From Ecdyonurus torrentis (taxonomy: Eukaryota > Arthropoda > Insecta > Ephemeroptera > Heptageniidae): a stretch of DNA of 64,000 nucleotides. Below the pieces are notes generated by a model. The model was given only the letters and a program-made list of their open reading frames with translations, did no database searches and was not told the DNA's origin. This document shows positions 23,787-45,865 of this stretch, in pieces. The stretch covers positions 45,924,641-45,988,640 of the forward strand of contig OX439132.1 in NCBI GenBank assembly GCA_949318235.1. The letters are read 5' to 3'. How positions within the stretch are numbered: position 1 is the first letter of the stretch; each line of letters starts with the position of its first letter. The position numbers and the translations under genes were made by a program.

Positions 23787-26239
23787 CTCTGTAACATAGT
23801 GACCCAAACCTTAAATATTTTAGCATAGAATATGTTGTATGTAAGCCGACTGCCGCGCGCACCACGCCCTCCTTGATTTTAAAGTCTATTATAGCGTGCC
23901 CTTACTTCAGACGCCCCTGACGACAAAAGAAATATAACTATTTAGCGCGCATTTATACTTAATAAAACATCAAACAAAAGAAAAATTGTTTATTGTATAA
24001 TTTGTAAGATGTAATGAAGAAAATTATGCAAGTAAAGCGAGTAGGCAAAGGCAGAAGGTAGAAAAATATTATATTTTACTAGTTTAAAGTTTGTTTTATC
24101 GATTCATGCTATTGTCAATAAAGCAATTATATAATAGGCCTATTCTTATTCAATAAAGTTGTGTCAAAATTAGATGGAAATAATTGCTTCGACAATACAT
24201 GGATTTTATGTGTGAACTTCTTTTGCACGTAACTTATAAATATTTATCATTTAAATAAAATATGAGTAATATAACGTACGTAAGCGCAGATCAATTTTGC
24301 GGTATAATGACAATTTATTACATAATCATAACGGGTGGGATTTTTTCAATCATAAAATATATACTTTTTTATACATAATGTAGTTTTTGGGACCAAAGGG
24401 GTTACATAAAATCCCGTTAGGCGTCACCGCAAGCGACAAATGCAGCGCTTGCTCACAACCCCTTGGCTCCAGAGCAGCGATGTAACAAAAAGGAAGAACA
24501 TGATGATAAAGTCGCAGTCAGTCCAGGTTATTTGAACATGCAGCTTCTCTCTTGAGTTGTTACATACAAATAACTTGGGTTGAGTGTCTTCTGGGACTTA
24601 GAGTCTTGAGCTATAATATTTCTTGGGACTTAAAAGTTATTTGGTGGATACGCTTTTGGCAGACATGAGACTTTGCGTCTTACGGAAGTTAAAGGCATAG
24701 GACATCCTGCGGATGGACAGAGCTTAATTGTCTCGCGAAAGTACGCGGAATTTAGAGAGTAAAATCATTAAATATTGGGGGTCACGCTGTTGGCGGGCAG
24801 ATGCTTTGCGCATCGTGGAAGTCAATGGCATAGGTCATTTAGCGGTCGGACAAACACCTCGAAGAGCAGTTGCAAAAGAACGCTGAATTTAATTGTAGGT
24901 ATTTAGTGGGGACTTAGGGGGAAACAATAGACATAGGAATCATACTGTTGGCGGACAGATGCTTTGCGCATCGCGAAAGCAAACGGTTTAGGTCATTTAG
25001 CGGTCGGACAAACAGCTCGAAAGAGCGGTTGCGAAAGAACGCTGAATTTGTAGGTATATTTATAGCAGGGACTTGCTAATATACTCACGTGGGTTATTTG
25101 CCTTTTAGCCGAATTCATTTCCGATTTTATAGAGCAAATTCAATATTCCGAGTAAAATAACAAGTAATTTTGTCATCGAGTAAGAGTTTGCAAAATTGAT
25201 CGCGATCATAATTTTAGTTCATTTTATAATTGCAATTTAAAATTTTGCTTCTTTTTAAATTCAAGAGAGAGAGAGAGAGAGAAACTAGATATTGGAGTGC
25301 TTAAACAGATTGTAACTTTCCAAATATTAAATATAAAAAACAATAAACTATTTTTTAGGCAATAAAATAATAAATTATTATTTTATTTCATCACTAAAAA
25401 TTACCCTTGACTAACATTGAACCCAGAGGTTTATATTAGATAGCTTGAGTCAGACCGGGTGGACATTAGACGTCCCCCTGCACCATAAGTTATATAGGTG
25501 TTTGGCTGTATAGCTATATAGCTATAGGTGTACTCGACGTGAATATAGGTCCAGCTTTGCATATTCTATCATTCATAGGTAAAATTTCATACAGGCCAGT
25601 ATAAGAAAGCTGATAAATAAAGTCAGGGCCTATCGCAACGTGTTACATAGCTTTCATTTTTTCCCCATTGTTGCTTCACAAAATTTAAAAATTATAAAAA
25701 AGTCAGCCTTTTTATGTTAAAATCTACAGTCAACTGGGGTGAAATTGAAAGCCAATCACAGACTCTCTTTCAAAGTGCTCTGTGTCTAGCGATATAGGGA
25801 AAAGTGAAAGCTTGCATACGATTGGAGTTTCAAATTCACCCTGGTTGACTGTACTAATTTTTTTTCTTTAATTTTCCCTGTGTACTTATATCAATGTTAT
25901 TTTTAGAGTTTGGATGACCTTGCGACAGCTGAACGTAAACGAGAAGAAATTGCAAAACATCGAAAAATCACATCACAGCCTATAATTTTTGTTGTGGCTC
26001 ACAACATTCAAAATATATCTGAGGTATACGTCCGCATTGCCAATTTAACATATAGAGTCGCATCACTTTGCAAAGCTGTAGATGTGCTATTTAAAGCATT
26101 TCAGTGTCTCCACATTAGCTATCCAGTTGCTTGCCAGGCTGTGTGGGTTGCTATTCAAAAAGTAATATATCGTATCAATTTGGTGGGCGATCCACAATTT
26201 ACTTGTGTTAAAAATTTTATGTCCAGGCTTAATGCATAA
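21479..26239 (+). CDS. Unrecognised multi-exon gene, 3' seven exons (5' end in or beyond gap)
   Basis: Exons: 21480-21607 (open at the gap), 21676-21742, 21863-22028, 22098-22273, 22593-22752, 23419-23561 and 25907-26239 (stop TAA). Every intron is GT/AG, and codon phase is preserved across all six junctions, giving 390 residues. The parts include a Ser/Asp-rich start, a WWSEAVEAKFSSQHK block, ELADALNFLRKSREPWDKVV, a hydrophobic LCALLLLPYILLTPKRTYL, and a final exon with SLCKAVDVLFKAFQCLHISY and AVWVAIQKVIYRIN. I recognise no catalytic motif or named domain. Introns host MITEs at 22326-22489 and 22784-23094. Consistent phase and splice sites argue for a real conserved gene; its function is unknown. 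Confidence 0.8.
22326..22489. mobile_element. MITE family A, copy 3 (intronic)
   Basis: Ends TTGACTAACAAAGGAACAAC and its complement at 22489. Lies in the intron between exons 4 and 5 of the unrecognised gene. Confidence 0.85.
22784..23094 (+). mobile_element. MITE family C, copy 3 (intronic)
   Basis: Homologous to 8219-8528, right end ACACCCTATA. It carries TGACGTCA at 23070-23077 and lies in the intron between exons 5 and 6. Confidence 0.85.
24640..25075. repeat. Diverged tandem repeat, ~135-165 bp units
   Basis: Three related units start near 24650, 24785 and 24948. Each holds a TTGGC(A/G)GACA(T/G)-type start, a TTTGCGCATCG or TTTGCGTCTTACGG block and, in the last two, TCATTTAGCGGTCGGACAAAC. 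It sits within the last intron of the unrecognised gene (23562-25906); the rest of that intron is unassigned. Confidence 0.65.
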
Positions 26240-26465
26240 ATGTCTTACTTTTTTTTTAATTATGCTTGGGACGTTAAAATTTAGTAATTGTTGCGGTTGT
26301 AACTATAGTTATTTTTAAGTATCAATAGCTCTTTAATTGTATATTTTTTTAAATTTAAATTTAGATTATAAAGTGATACTTAACCCTAAAAATAAGTATA
26401 TTTTGTTTTCTTTTTTAAAGACAATTCAATAGTAATCATAGTCGTAATTATTTCACTTTTCTAGT

Positions 26466-26660
26466 TCGCAGAGTAAGCGAGCCCCATAAGGGTAACGATA
26501 TAGAGTACACGCCCCTCTACTTTGAGAGTAAAAAATTTGTACCCCTTGCTCTACCTGCTGTGCTTACCTGAAAAGGTGAACAGATTTCTTAACTTTCACA
26601 GTAAAGGAAATCTACTAGATAAGAGTTTTCCTCTTTACCCTAGCAGGGCTCGCTTATCCC
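26466..26660. repeat. Inverted-repeat element (MITE-like)
   Basis: GAGTAAGCGAGCCCC near 26471 faces GGGCTCGCTTATCCC near 26647. The interior is non-coding. Confidence 0.45.
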
Positions 26661-26816
26661 GCGGGCTGGAAAAGTCAAATAATAACAACTAATTTATATA
26701 TTCAATTATTTTAGAGAGGAACAAAAAATACTTATTTTTAGGGTTGTGTATTGCTTTAATTATATGTTCTTTTGAATTCAAGTTCTAAGTATAACAATTG
26801 AACGTTCCTTATGTAC

Positions 26817-26940
26817 AGCTCTGGCCAAAAGTTCCCGAACGATTTGCATAGGCAACCCGCAAGCACACTATGTTATCTTTATGAGAAAACGCAGCGGCGG
26901 CTGCTGCCCCGTTCGGGAACTTTTGTCTAGAGCTGTACGT
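26817..26940. mobile_element. Tc1/mariner-like MITE, ~124 bp
   Basis: Inverted ends TACAGCTCTGGCCAAAAGTT and the complement ending GAGCTGTA; TTCCCGAACG is included in both arms. A solo end of the same kind is at 9311. Confidence 0.75.
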
Positions 26941-27604
26941 AACAAAAATAATAACAATCTGTTTTATCTGGTATTGCAATATTTCTGTTCTTTTAGTATT
27001 TATAATTCTTCATCTTCAACTATTGTTCATCTTCAATTGTAATATTATACACATTAAAATGCCTCAATGTTGCAAGTGTTAAAAATCATTCATACGCTAT
27101 ATACCACTACTTTTTGATGACATATATGAAATTAAATTAAAAGGAATATTCAGCAGTGCACTGCATGTGGAATAGTTTATTCGAATTTTGTCACTTTAAA
27201 AATACATAATATGTCAGTACATTAAAATAACATTAATTTAGAAGGAGATGATGATTTGACTAATAATGCAGCAATTTATATGATCAAGTAATTGGCCATA
27301 ATAATTCTTTAATTTTGATAGAAACAAAAAATAATACAAAAAGTACAGAAAATTTAACAAATAAAACATCAAGTAAAAATCAACTTTGACTTTTGACATG
27401 AAATATGTAATTAAAAAATTTATCTTGCAATCACAAACATGGATTGGAGAAAACAAATCCATTATTAATAATTTCTAACTTCCACATAGAGTTATGTACT
27501 AGACACTGCTTTTGTATGTACAACAATATTTTATTTTTGTTAAAATAAAATACAAATAAAAAACTATAATATAACTAGATGTGAAATTTTTAATTTTTTT
27601 TTCT

Positions 27605-27608
<4 letters not shown>
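26941..27608. other. Unassigned AT-rich sequence
   Basis: No gene or RNA recognised; the minus-strand frame at 27238-27462 is hydrophobic AT-rich noise. Confidence 0.5.

Positions 27609-27697
<89 letters not shown>
27609..27697. repeat. (TA)n microsatellite
   Basis: About 44 TA units. Confidence 0.98.
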
Positions 27698-27698
<1 letters not shown>

Positions 27699-28009
27699 CC
27701 TATATATACACACATAAAAATATAATATGTGTGTCACCATTGTACTCTAACAGACGAAATCTCTTTTAAAAATGGTTTAAAAAGTTTATTTAATAGAATT
27801 GAACACACTGCTTGTATCGTGACATCTACTTGATAAACAAAGTATAATATAAATATATTGTGCATGTCGTTGCATTTATAATAATTGTAATATTATAAAG
27901 ATGATTTATTCATCATTCATTATTATTCATTTATTATTATAATGTTTATGTGACAAGATCTATATTACTATGTAATCTTCTGATCAATAAATTTATTTAT
28001 ATATTTATG

Positions 28010-28530
28010 ATTGTCTGCGCATGATGTCATACTGAATGTGCTTTCACGTCATACTGGATTAATGAACCAAAATTTCTCAGCTGAGGACAAAATGCGTTCT
28101 TTGGGAAATTGGTTATTTTTTGTTATATAGGGTGTATGTGGATGACGTCATATTTATTGCGCTTGGAGGCCATACTGGAGTAGTGAATAACATTGATCAG
28201 CATAGGACAAACTTCATTTAAGCCAATTTTCTTTGGGAAATCGATTAATTTTTTGTTAATGTTATTTTTTTCACATACTTGAGATGCTAATTAAACATAT
28301 TTACAACATCAATGCTTCCAAAAATATTTCATAGTGGGGTTTTAAACTGGCAAAATGATTTATTTTATTTACTCACATTATACTTTTGAGATACTAAATT
28401 CAATGCTCTAAATAATATGCTCTCAAAAATATTGCTTCATATTTTCAAACTGCCAATATGAGTATAATATGAATCATTTTACTATATAGGCCCATATGTT
28501 ATTGAGTGATTTAACATGTTGGCATGGACG
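28010..28530 (-). mobile_element. MITE family C, copy 4, with an adjoining partial copy
   Basis: The main copy (28126-28530, minus) starts TATAGGGTGTATG and holds TGACGTCA at 28143-28150. A second partial copy with degenerate GATGTCATACTG lies at 28010-28125. The two look like adjacent or nested insertions. Confidence 0.7.
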
Positions 28531-29593
28531 ACATGTGTCAAAATAGCTTTTAAAAACGCGTAAATTCAAGGGCGTTTTATGGTCACCATTTCTTGTATTT
28601 TTATTATTTATCTCAATATTGTTCGATTTTTTTTTTTTTTTTTTAATTTTGTCTATTTTTTTATTTAATTTTCTGTTCTATTATACTGGGACTGAAGAGA
28701 GGCATTTCAAATTGTGCCATTTATGATAAAACACACTGTACATATTATTACAGAATAAAACTGAAAGAATGTAAAATGTATGATTATTTCTGCAACAATG
28801 TAATTCTAAAATAAAATCATTATCTATTAAATTTACATATCTCTGATTACGAGAGTTGAGGATACAGATTTATATAGTTCTTTTAAATTCAAAATAATGC
28901 AAAATAAAATACTTTGTAAAACGTATGTTTTATTTTTTAGCGAAAAAATTATTTCAAAAGTATTTCTCCCGCGCAAAAACTTCTAACGCATTTGCATTTC
29001 GCATGTGTTTTGTTTCCAAACAGATGTCAAATGTTGGCCAAATCATGATATAAATATCATGGCCAAATGAAAACAAGAAATTTAGCTGTGCTTTTTGTAC
29101 AAATTGTCAATTAAACTGTCAATGAATATACTAAATACTAACATAATATTTTAATTCAGTATTTAAGCAATAATTCTGATAATTTGTTTGACTTGTGCGG
29201 ATTTACAAAAATATTTTTAAACGATCACCAGTCACCACTCGCAACATTTGGTACATATACCCAACATTCTCATTGTTGCTGCTCCAATGATGTCCGGTTA
29301 CTTCTGCTCGCATGATATAACTGTCATGCTTCTTCTATTATAAGCTTTCAAAGAAAATATAAAAAGAAAAAAGGTAAACAAAATTGATGTTACAATCTTA
29401 GCAGATGCATTACATATACATACATACTGATTTGTAGGAAAAAGAAATAAAGTTGTACATACATTATTGATATTCCCTGAGATTTTGCTTGCCCCAGTTT
29501 ACTGTACGATAGATAAAATATATTGAGGTATATAATATGCATACTTTTATTTCAGTAATTTATTGATGTTATGTTTGCCAGAGCAGCTTGAGC

Positions 29594-38649
<9,056 letters not shown>

Positions 38650-39269
38650 TGCCACCTAACAATTTGTAACATTTATAAATTAACAGTAACTGAAATGTGG
38701 CTGGTTTAAATTTGTTTTTTCTTATAAATCAGAACCTTAGAAAAACAAACAATTTTTATACCATGTTCTCACTTGTCAGCAGAGCTGTTATAAATGCACT
38801 TTTTTTTTTTCAAAGTAGTCTAAGTGTTCTGTAGCAGTGCTGTGTGAATCTTGCATTTATAACACAATTTATTGTGCTGTATGTTTATGTGTGTGTTTGT
38901 GTGTACATATAACACATACATACATTATAATATACAATAAGAAATGAAGTGTAACAGTATATTGTAAGTTCTAAAATTATTGTAGAAATGTTTCATAACA
39001 TTACATACTGAAAGCACAAGAAGATGTTCAATTTAATTATTATTATTATTTTTGTTTAATGCCACATTAATAATGTGCCTAGAGACTATTGACTAACAGA
39101 AGTTGTGAGGCGTATTTCATTTTAATTTTAAATTAACATCTATTCAACCCAAGTCTGGTGCTCGATGTTAATTTTGATGCAAAATCAATTTTTGATTAAT
39201 TTTCTCAAATTGCTCTATCAGAATATTGTTTTATTTTACATAGCTATAAAATATACTTGCAAAGCTATT
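38650..39269 (+). other. Region after the ZF1 stop, presumed 3' UTR and spacer
   Basis: AT-rich sequence after the ZF1 stop. I could not assign a poly-A site with confidence. Confidence 0.35.
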
Positions 39270-39384
39270 AATGCTGCTTGTAAACCCTGTTCTCTGCTCC
39301 TAAAATGACGATCACCTTTGGTTATTCAAATGGAATGCACATTTTTTGGTGCAAAAGAAAACAGGGTTTACGAACAACACTATT
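39270..39384. mobile_element. Small MITE (family N), copy 1
   Basis: GCTTGTAAACCCTGTTCTCT at the left and AACAGGGTTTACGAACAACA at the right are inverted. Copy 2 is at 46192-46294. Confidence 0.7.
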
Positions 39385-39679
39385 GTATTACATTATGTCA
39401 TTGTATAATTTGTAACTAAATAAATATTGCTCAAAAAGCAAGTAAATTAGAAGATTTCTTTATCTCCCTAATTAGTTGTACTCGATCCAATGTATTTGCA
39501 AGAGTGTGGAGGCTGTGTAGGGGTTACCCTAGACGTAGTTTATTAATTAAAATACAGATCAAATAAGTTTATGTAACAATAATATGGAGGTCAAAATAAG
39601 AACTAGTGGTTCTTTGCCACATTCTACTATAACTTGATACAGCTTATATTTCCTTGCTGCCTGTTGGATTTGTACAGTA

Positions 39680-39785
39680 TCTTTCATGTCCATACAATGC
39701 AATCAGATGGTGATTTCAGTTGACGCAAAACTCCATTTAAATACAAGTGATTTTCATATGCCACTAATACAATTTTTTATGGGAA
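39680..39785 (-). mobile_element. Foldback MITE (family E), copy 2
   Basis: CATACAATGCAATCAGATGG and TTTCAGTTGACG match the reverse complement of 9700-9765. Confidence 0.65.

Positions 39786-39787
<2 letters not shown>

Positions 39788-39847
<60 letters not shown>
39788..39847. repeat. (TA)n microsatellite
   Basis: Two TA runs separated by a single AA step. Confidence 0.97.
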
Positions 39848-39848
<1 letters not shown>

Positions 39849-40689
39849 TTTATTAAATCAGCATGCCATTTTTGCCACTTAACATCATCAGAGATATAAG
39901 TGTATGGCTTAAAGTGGCACAGACACCCTGGCTTCTTAGAATCTATATACTAACGTACAAAAACAATTGCACAAGTTCTTAAAATCTGATGCGACTAGTT
40001 CTTCTAATTTAAATATGAAATTAAAGTGTGATCGTTATTTAGCTGACTTTTTTACTTTGATTCATGTGAGTTTTTAGCTTCAATATATCACCACTCAGCA
40101 ACATTTTATTGTCAAAATGACAAACAGGTATGCCTTTGATATGAAGCGGCAATAACTGTTAATGTAATTTGGGCCACCAAAAGTGAACAAATAGCGTGAG
40201 TCAGTTCTGAAGATACGTGAAGCGGAGTATACTGTATAAGTGGGCGTAGCAAACTTTGATTTAATTTTTTAATTAAAAGGAAGAGGCTCACGACATTTAA
40301 AATTATTTTCATAAATAGTAGTACTAAATAGTGGATTAAACACATCTTCAAAATTTTTTTGGTTTCTGAAATTTAAAATTTAAAAATTACTACATTAATA
40401 TACAGTAATTTACTGTAGAGTGGAAATGTAATAAAAGAAGTTTCTGTAAAACAGGCGCTACACATTTTCACTGTTCTGAATCGATAACTATAGAAGTACT
40501 GTATTAAAAAGAAAAAAAAAATGAAGAGACAAGATGCGTATTTTATTACTGCATAATGAAGTATATTTTAATAATATAAAATATTTTATATGGGAACAAC
40601 ACAAAAGTTTACTTTTGAGTTATAATTTATTTACTTATTTCTTCATTAATACACTTGTCTTTGTTCTATAAACTACACACAACTCTTGA
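39848..40689. other. Unassigned AT-rich sequence
   Basis: No gene, RNA or known repeat seen. Confidence 0.45.
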
Positions 40690-40825
40690 GCCAGCTGTGA
40701 AAATTTTCCTTTGTTAAAAACATCTGATCATGACATCATTACCTGTTTACTACGTTTATACATATGGTTGACTATTGTTATTTTTTCGTTTGGAACTTTG
40801 GACCTGATAAGAATGAACAAAAAGT

Positions 40826-40857
<32 letters not shown>

Positions 40858-41005
40858 CCAATCTCAACATGCGACTTACTTTTATCGGCTCAAAAAAAAA
40901 GATCAGCCAATATGAATGCGTATTATTTTTTTGGGCAGCTAAAAACACTTGCAGTCGGTGCAACAGAGAAAATAAGTAAGTGTCCACATCAACACCTCAA
41001 TGCAT
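40690..41005 (+). mobile_element. Family K retroelement fragment
   Basis: Shares ordered blocks with 16028-16533 read in reverse (TTACCTGTTTACTACGTTTA, TACATATGGT, GATAAGAATGAA). Interrupted by an A run at 40838-40856. Confidence 0.6.
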
Positions 41006-41089
41006 AAATGGAATCATAGTAAAGCAATTTACTTGCTTTTACTTTTTTTACTTTTTAATCTATTATGAATTGCAAGTTTTCAACGTTTT

Positions 41090-41414
41090 TAATAAAATCA
41101 ATTCAAAAATGTCAAAATAGTGAAATTTAAGGAGATTTGCAATTTATTTTAACTGACAAGCACCTTAAACCTAAAGAAACTAAAAACATTTTAAATTATG
41201 TGGTGGAATATATAATGCAACAATTCGTTTGAGCCCCTTTTCCTAATTTTCTTTCCCTTTTCTTCCCCCTTTTTTTTTTTTTTTTTTTTTTTTTCTTTTT
41301 TTTTTATCGTAAACATATATATATAATATTTCTGTTCAAAGCTCAGCTTCGAATACCTTGCCGTGCCGAGCGTGTTAAAAAATAACTCTTCATGGGCAGA
41401 AAGTAGTGAGGTTT

Positions 41415-41501
<87 letters not shown>

Positions 41502-42350
41502 CCTGACAGGTAGGCTAATTGTAGCGCACAAGTGACCAACTGGTTGCCAGCACTGCAGGATACTAACTTTTTCTTAATAAAATATTAGCTTTTTTTTTTA
41601 TTTAATTAACCCTTTCTGAATCTGAAAGTATTAATTAAATAATTTATTTAATTATAAAATTAGTTTAAAGAAGTAGTCTCTAAAATATGACAATTTTTTT
41701 TTAAATATTAACGCATTTATGCTGTAGACGAAATAAAATAGAGACCATAAAAAGTTTTCAACAGTATTTAGTTATAAAAGTAATAAAAGTAAAAACTTGA
41801 TTTTCTGTCGAAGAGTTGAACTTAAATATAGATTTTTCCTCGTTACATTTAGGCGCACGTAAATAATATAAGAGTAAAGCACGTAATTTATGTAAATATT
41901 GCTAAATAACTAAGAACAACATAACTAATTATGCTGTTTATATTTATGCTGTAACATATTTTACTATGCAATATAGCATAGGTTATGTTGTATTGAAAAA
42001 ATTGTACTAAAAATGGACTAGGATAAATATTGAGCTTTTATTATTATTATTATTTTTTTCGTGAAAGTATTACAATAAACTAAAATAAAGTCAATAGTTA
42101 GGCCTACGTCATGAGGATACACCCTATAAAAGTAAGACAAACAAGACAAATTAAAAGTATGCCTATAATTAAAATTTAACAACTATATTTTATTATTATA
42201 TTGAGTGTATGACAGCATATATGGCAAAATACTGGAATACTTCAACTTTATACTGGAGCAATGATCAAAATAAAACAACTTAACTTTGTATGTCTTTTTT
42301 TCTTTGGTCAATTTGTCAACTATTATGTTTTTATCATACTTAAAGCTTTA
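41090..42350. repeat. Flank of the duplicated zinc-finger unit, copy 1
   Basis: Homologous in order to 43680-45480 and 53140-54060. Landmarks are ACAAGCACCTTAAACCTA, a (GA)n tract, then GAGTATCCTGACAG, GTGACCAACTGGTTGCC and CATAAAAAGTTTTCAACA. The downstream flanks were thus duplicated together with the zinc-finger exons. Confidence 0.75.
41418..41498. repeat. (AG)n microsatellite
   Basis: About 40 AG units at the same relative position as the GA tracts near 43952 and 53113. Confidence 0.98.
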
Positions 42351-42788
42351 AATAAATCTACAAATCTATAAATCTTTTAAATTAAATCTACTATTAATTA
42401 CTCATAAGTAGCAATATGAGTAATTTTCCCATACTGATCCATGTAATTTACTGCCTATACACTCCTCCCAAATAAATTTGACCGGTTGCGTTAAAGTTAA
42501 TTTCCCCATATATTTCACATTTGGAGACATGAACGCTATACGGTCAGATTTATTCGGGAAAGTGTACAGTACATATGACGTTGACTTACAACAACCCGTC
42601 ACACATACACAAGCATTTTAAATTCAAAACGCTTGAAGACGTTTTGCTTGTAATGATTGACTTTTGTGTAGCTAAAAATTGTTATGATATAGTTTGTAAA
42701 TATAAAGCAAAAAACATTAACTAAATATATCCAAATGATATCCAAGAAATAATCAAAGGAACTAATAAATCTGACGTTTAATTTGCAG

Positions 42789-43531
42789 GCCGTCGTCTGA
42801 GGAAGCAAGTTTTTGAGCCACAAGACAGCGAGAGTGAAAGCAACGATGAAGACACCACGTCACTTTATTTCTGTCAAGATTGCGAAGTTTATTTTAAATG
42901 TAAAACATCTCTGCAGAGCCACGTCAGCAAGACTCATGACAACAAGGCTCGTCAACCTGGGCAAGTCACCTTCAAATGTGACCTCTGTCCTAAATATTAT
43001 AGCAGTAGCAAGTCTTTGGGTGAGCATTATAGAAAACAACATCCAAGAGAGTTGAGATACTCGTGTGACATTTGTGATGCAAAATTTTCTGACTATCACG
43101 AGTTTCAGAAACATAAAATAAATTTACATGCTAAAGAACTTTACCCGTTTGTTTGTAAGGAGTGTGGGAAAAAATTTAGGCGAAATATACTTTTAAAATA
43201 TCATTTAAAATCAGAACACATCGAGTACCACGAGTATATTAAGTTGAAACGTGGCCCTAAGTTGTCTTGTGGATTTTGTTTTGAGGAGTTTCAAACAATG
43301 CAGGTAAAGAAAGAACACATTGCTCAACATCACCCCGACATGTGTCTCAAGTGTCGCTTGTGTCCACGTATTTTTTATGAGAAGCATAGGAGACTGGCAC
43401 ATGAGCTTAATGTTCATCGTCAAAATGTTGATCATCCAGGTAAAATTTTCTCGTGCAATATCTGTACATTTATCGTCACGACAAAGTTAGTCTTACAAAA
43501 ACACGTGAAGTCAGTGCATAAGACAAAATAA
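42789..43531 (+). CDS. Alternative terminal zinc-finger exon ZF2 (seven C2H2 fingers)
   Basis: Acceptor TTTGCAG ends at 42788; the exon enters in the same phase as ZF1 and stays open to TAA at 43529-43531 (247 residues; 615 if joined to the common exons). It opens with GRRLRKQVFEPQDSESES, very like ZF1. Fingers 1 and 2 (FCQDCEVYFKCKTSLQSHVS, FKCDLCPKYY) are almost the same as in ZF1. Later fingers differ more, for example LKCRLCPRIFYEKHRRLAHE, and a seventh, FSCNICTFIVTTKLVLQKHV, is added. It most likely gives the BTB protein a second DNA-binding specificity through alternative splicing. It has no start codon or promoter of its own that I can see. Confidence 0.85.
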
Positions 43532-43979
43532 GCAATTAACTGACTGCACGATTATCTAAGTGTAACATTTTAATCACAAACAGAATAGCCATTATCTTGA
43601 CTTTACTTTCTTTTTTTCTTTTATATATATTTTTTTAGGTTTCAAAAGTTTTTGACTTTTTTTTTAATCAGGTAAAAACTGTTGAATTATTAAAATTTAA
43701 GGAGATTTTTTTCATTTAATTTAACTATCTAACAAGCACCTTAGACCTAGAGAAACTAAAAATTCTTAAAATTATGTGATGGCAGAATGTATCAATTCAT
43801 CATTTATTTATTATTATTTTGTTGCTTTCCGTATTTTCTTTTTGCAGTTTTTTGTTGTTCAATTCTAAAAATATTATGTTTTCATGCTAAGCTTAGTTAG
43901 GAAAATCCTGCCTTGCTTGTTTAAAAATAGCTCTTTATGGGCAGAAACGGGCGAGAGAGAGAGAGAGAGAGAGAGTGTG

Positions 43980-44940
43980 CAGGGTCGGCCTGGCCAGGTC
44001 CGCTAGTCCGCGATTGCGGACCGGGCCCCCCCCCCCCCTCGGCGCGGGCCCTTGCCGTGCCTACAACACTCCAATTAAAAAAAAAAAAGAAAAAAAAAAA
44101 CGAAGAAGAAAAAAAAAAAAACGAAGAAGAAAAGAAAAAAAAAGGAGAAGAAGAAAATTAAAAGGACAATTTCAGACTGATGAATTTTCTTTTTCTTTCA
44201 AAAGACGATAAGAAATTACATCCAATCTTAAAATTCTATCCACTTTAAATTTAAAAAAAATTGCACTCTCCTTAGTGAACTCTAGTCTAGTGGTCAATTA
44301 GCAATTGTCTTGTTATTGTTCACCTCCTTCATATAATTTGTCCTCCTTTATATTGGTAAAAATAATAAAAAAAAAAAAAGAAAAATGATTTTTTGATTGA
44401 ACGGCGGGGAAGAAAATGTACGTGCTGACTTGGTGCGGCAAGTGTGTCGGTGTGACAATACTAATTAGTAAAGATAGATTTATAATTAAATTATCGCTCC
44501 TAAATGTTTTTTAAACCAGAATATAAATACTATTGTACAATGCCAGTGCACTGAAACGTACTCAGTCCGCTAGAAAAGAATTGGATAAGTGTGGAAAGGA
44601 TCCTAAACAAAGAAGGCTGTCGTTCTCCGCGTTTAAATAAATAGTTGATTTTATTCAATTGTATTTTTTAATTTAAGCTTTTTTCTTAACACCATATTTT
44701 TCTCCATTATCTTAGCTCATTTAAAAACATTATAATGATTTTATTTGTAGTGTGCAAGTCATAAAAATCTCATACAAAAGTGAAAGTATTTTAAGTAAAT
44801 TCCTAATAAAAAGGGGGCGTGGCCTCAAAATTTTTTCCCCTGCTGCGCTTTTTTGGGGGGCTTCGCCCCCAAACCCCCCTTTGTTCGCGGGCCCTTTTGT
44901 AACCTCGCGGACCGGGCCTTTTCCTCCCAGGCCGACCCTG
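43980..44940. mobile_element. hAT-like non-autonomous element, ~960 bp, inserted in a GA tract
   Basis: Inverted ends CAGGGTCGGCCTGG and CCAGGCCGACCCTG. GC-rich termini contain GCGGACCGGGCC in both halves, and the middle is A-rich. The target repeat makes the duplication ambiguous. No transposase. Confidence 0.8.
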
Positions 44941-45519
44941 AGAGAGAGTATGCTGACAGTTTCACATATTGTTGCGCACGAGTGACCAACTTGCAAGATG
45001 CTTCTTCTTTTATTATATAATTTATTTTATTAGCTGATGATATTCTTGTTACCTTGTATTCTGTGTTTTTTGAAATTAAACCTTTTCTCAATCTGAATAT
45101 GATAGTTTTATTTAAATACATTATTGAATTATCAAACTATTTTCAAGTAATATATAATCTCTAAAATTTGGCATTTTTGTAAAAAATATTAAAATTTATA
45201 CTGTAAATGAAATAAAATAGTAACCATAAAAAGTTTTCAATGCTATTTAGTTTTAAAAGTAAAACTTGATTTTCTATTGAAGAGTTGAACTTAAATATAG
45301 CTTTTTTCCTCTTTAATTTTAGGCACATCACGTAAGGAATAAAAGTACGTAATTTATGCAACATTTATGTAATTATAGCATAAATATTGCTAAATAAGAA
45401 CAACATAAATAATTATGCTGTACGGGTTAATATTTATGCCTTCAGTATCATATTTTATTATGCAATATTGCATAAATTATTTTGTATGGAAAAAAATTGT
45501 ATACTGGAATTAAACTCCC

Positions 45520-45865
45520 CCGTAAGTTGCGACGCTCGACGCTGTTCACCACCCATACAACATTCGAATATTATACACATAATAATACATTTTCTCAAAC
45601 TTCATTATAATGGAATAATATCTTACTTTTGTGCAGTCACAAACACCTAAAAGTGTCAGCAATAACATAAACTTAACAAATAATTACTAAATAAGACTTA
45701 GAATGTGAAATATGCAAGTTAAAACACAAAAATGATCTTGTTATTTTGTTGTTATAAATATTATTTTAATAAATTTTTTTTTTAAGTTTTATTTGACAAG
45801 ACCAATGCTTGTTACTTGTAACTATGAACTGCCTATGGGTCAATAAAAATTCTTATTCTTAACCA
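45520..45865 (+). mobile_element. Family K retroelement, internally shortened
   Basis: The start, GTTCACCACCCATACAACAT, and the tail, GGGTCAATAAAAATTCTTA, match the reverse of 16028-16470. Confidence 0.6.

Noticed and set aside
44170..44190. CTGATGA near 44175 as a further hammerhead core
   Set aside because: No GAAA with matching stems lies at a suitable distance. The same holds for CTGATGA near 21486, 45034 and 62486.
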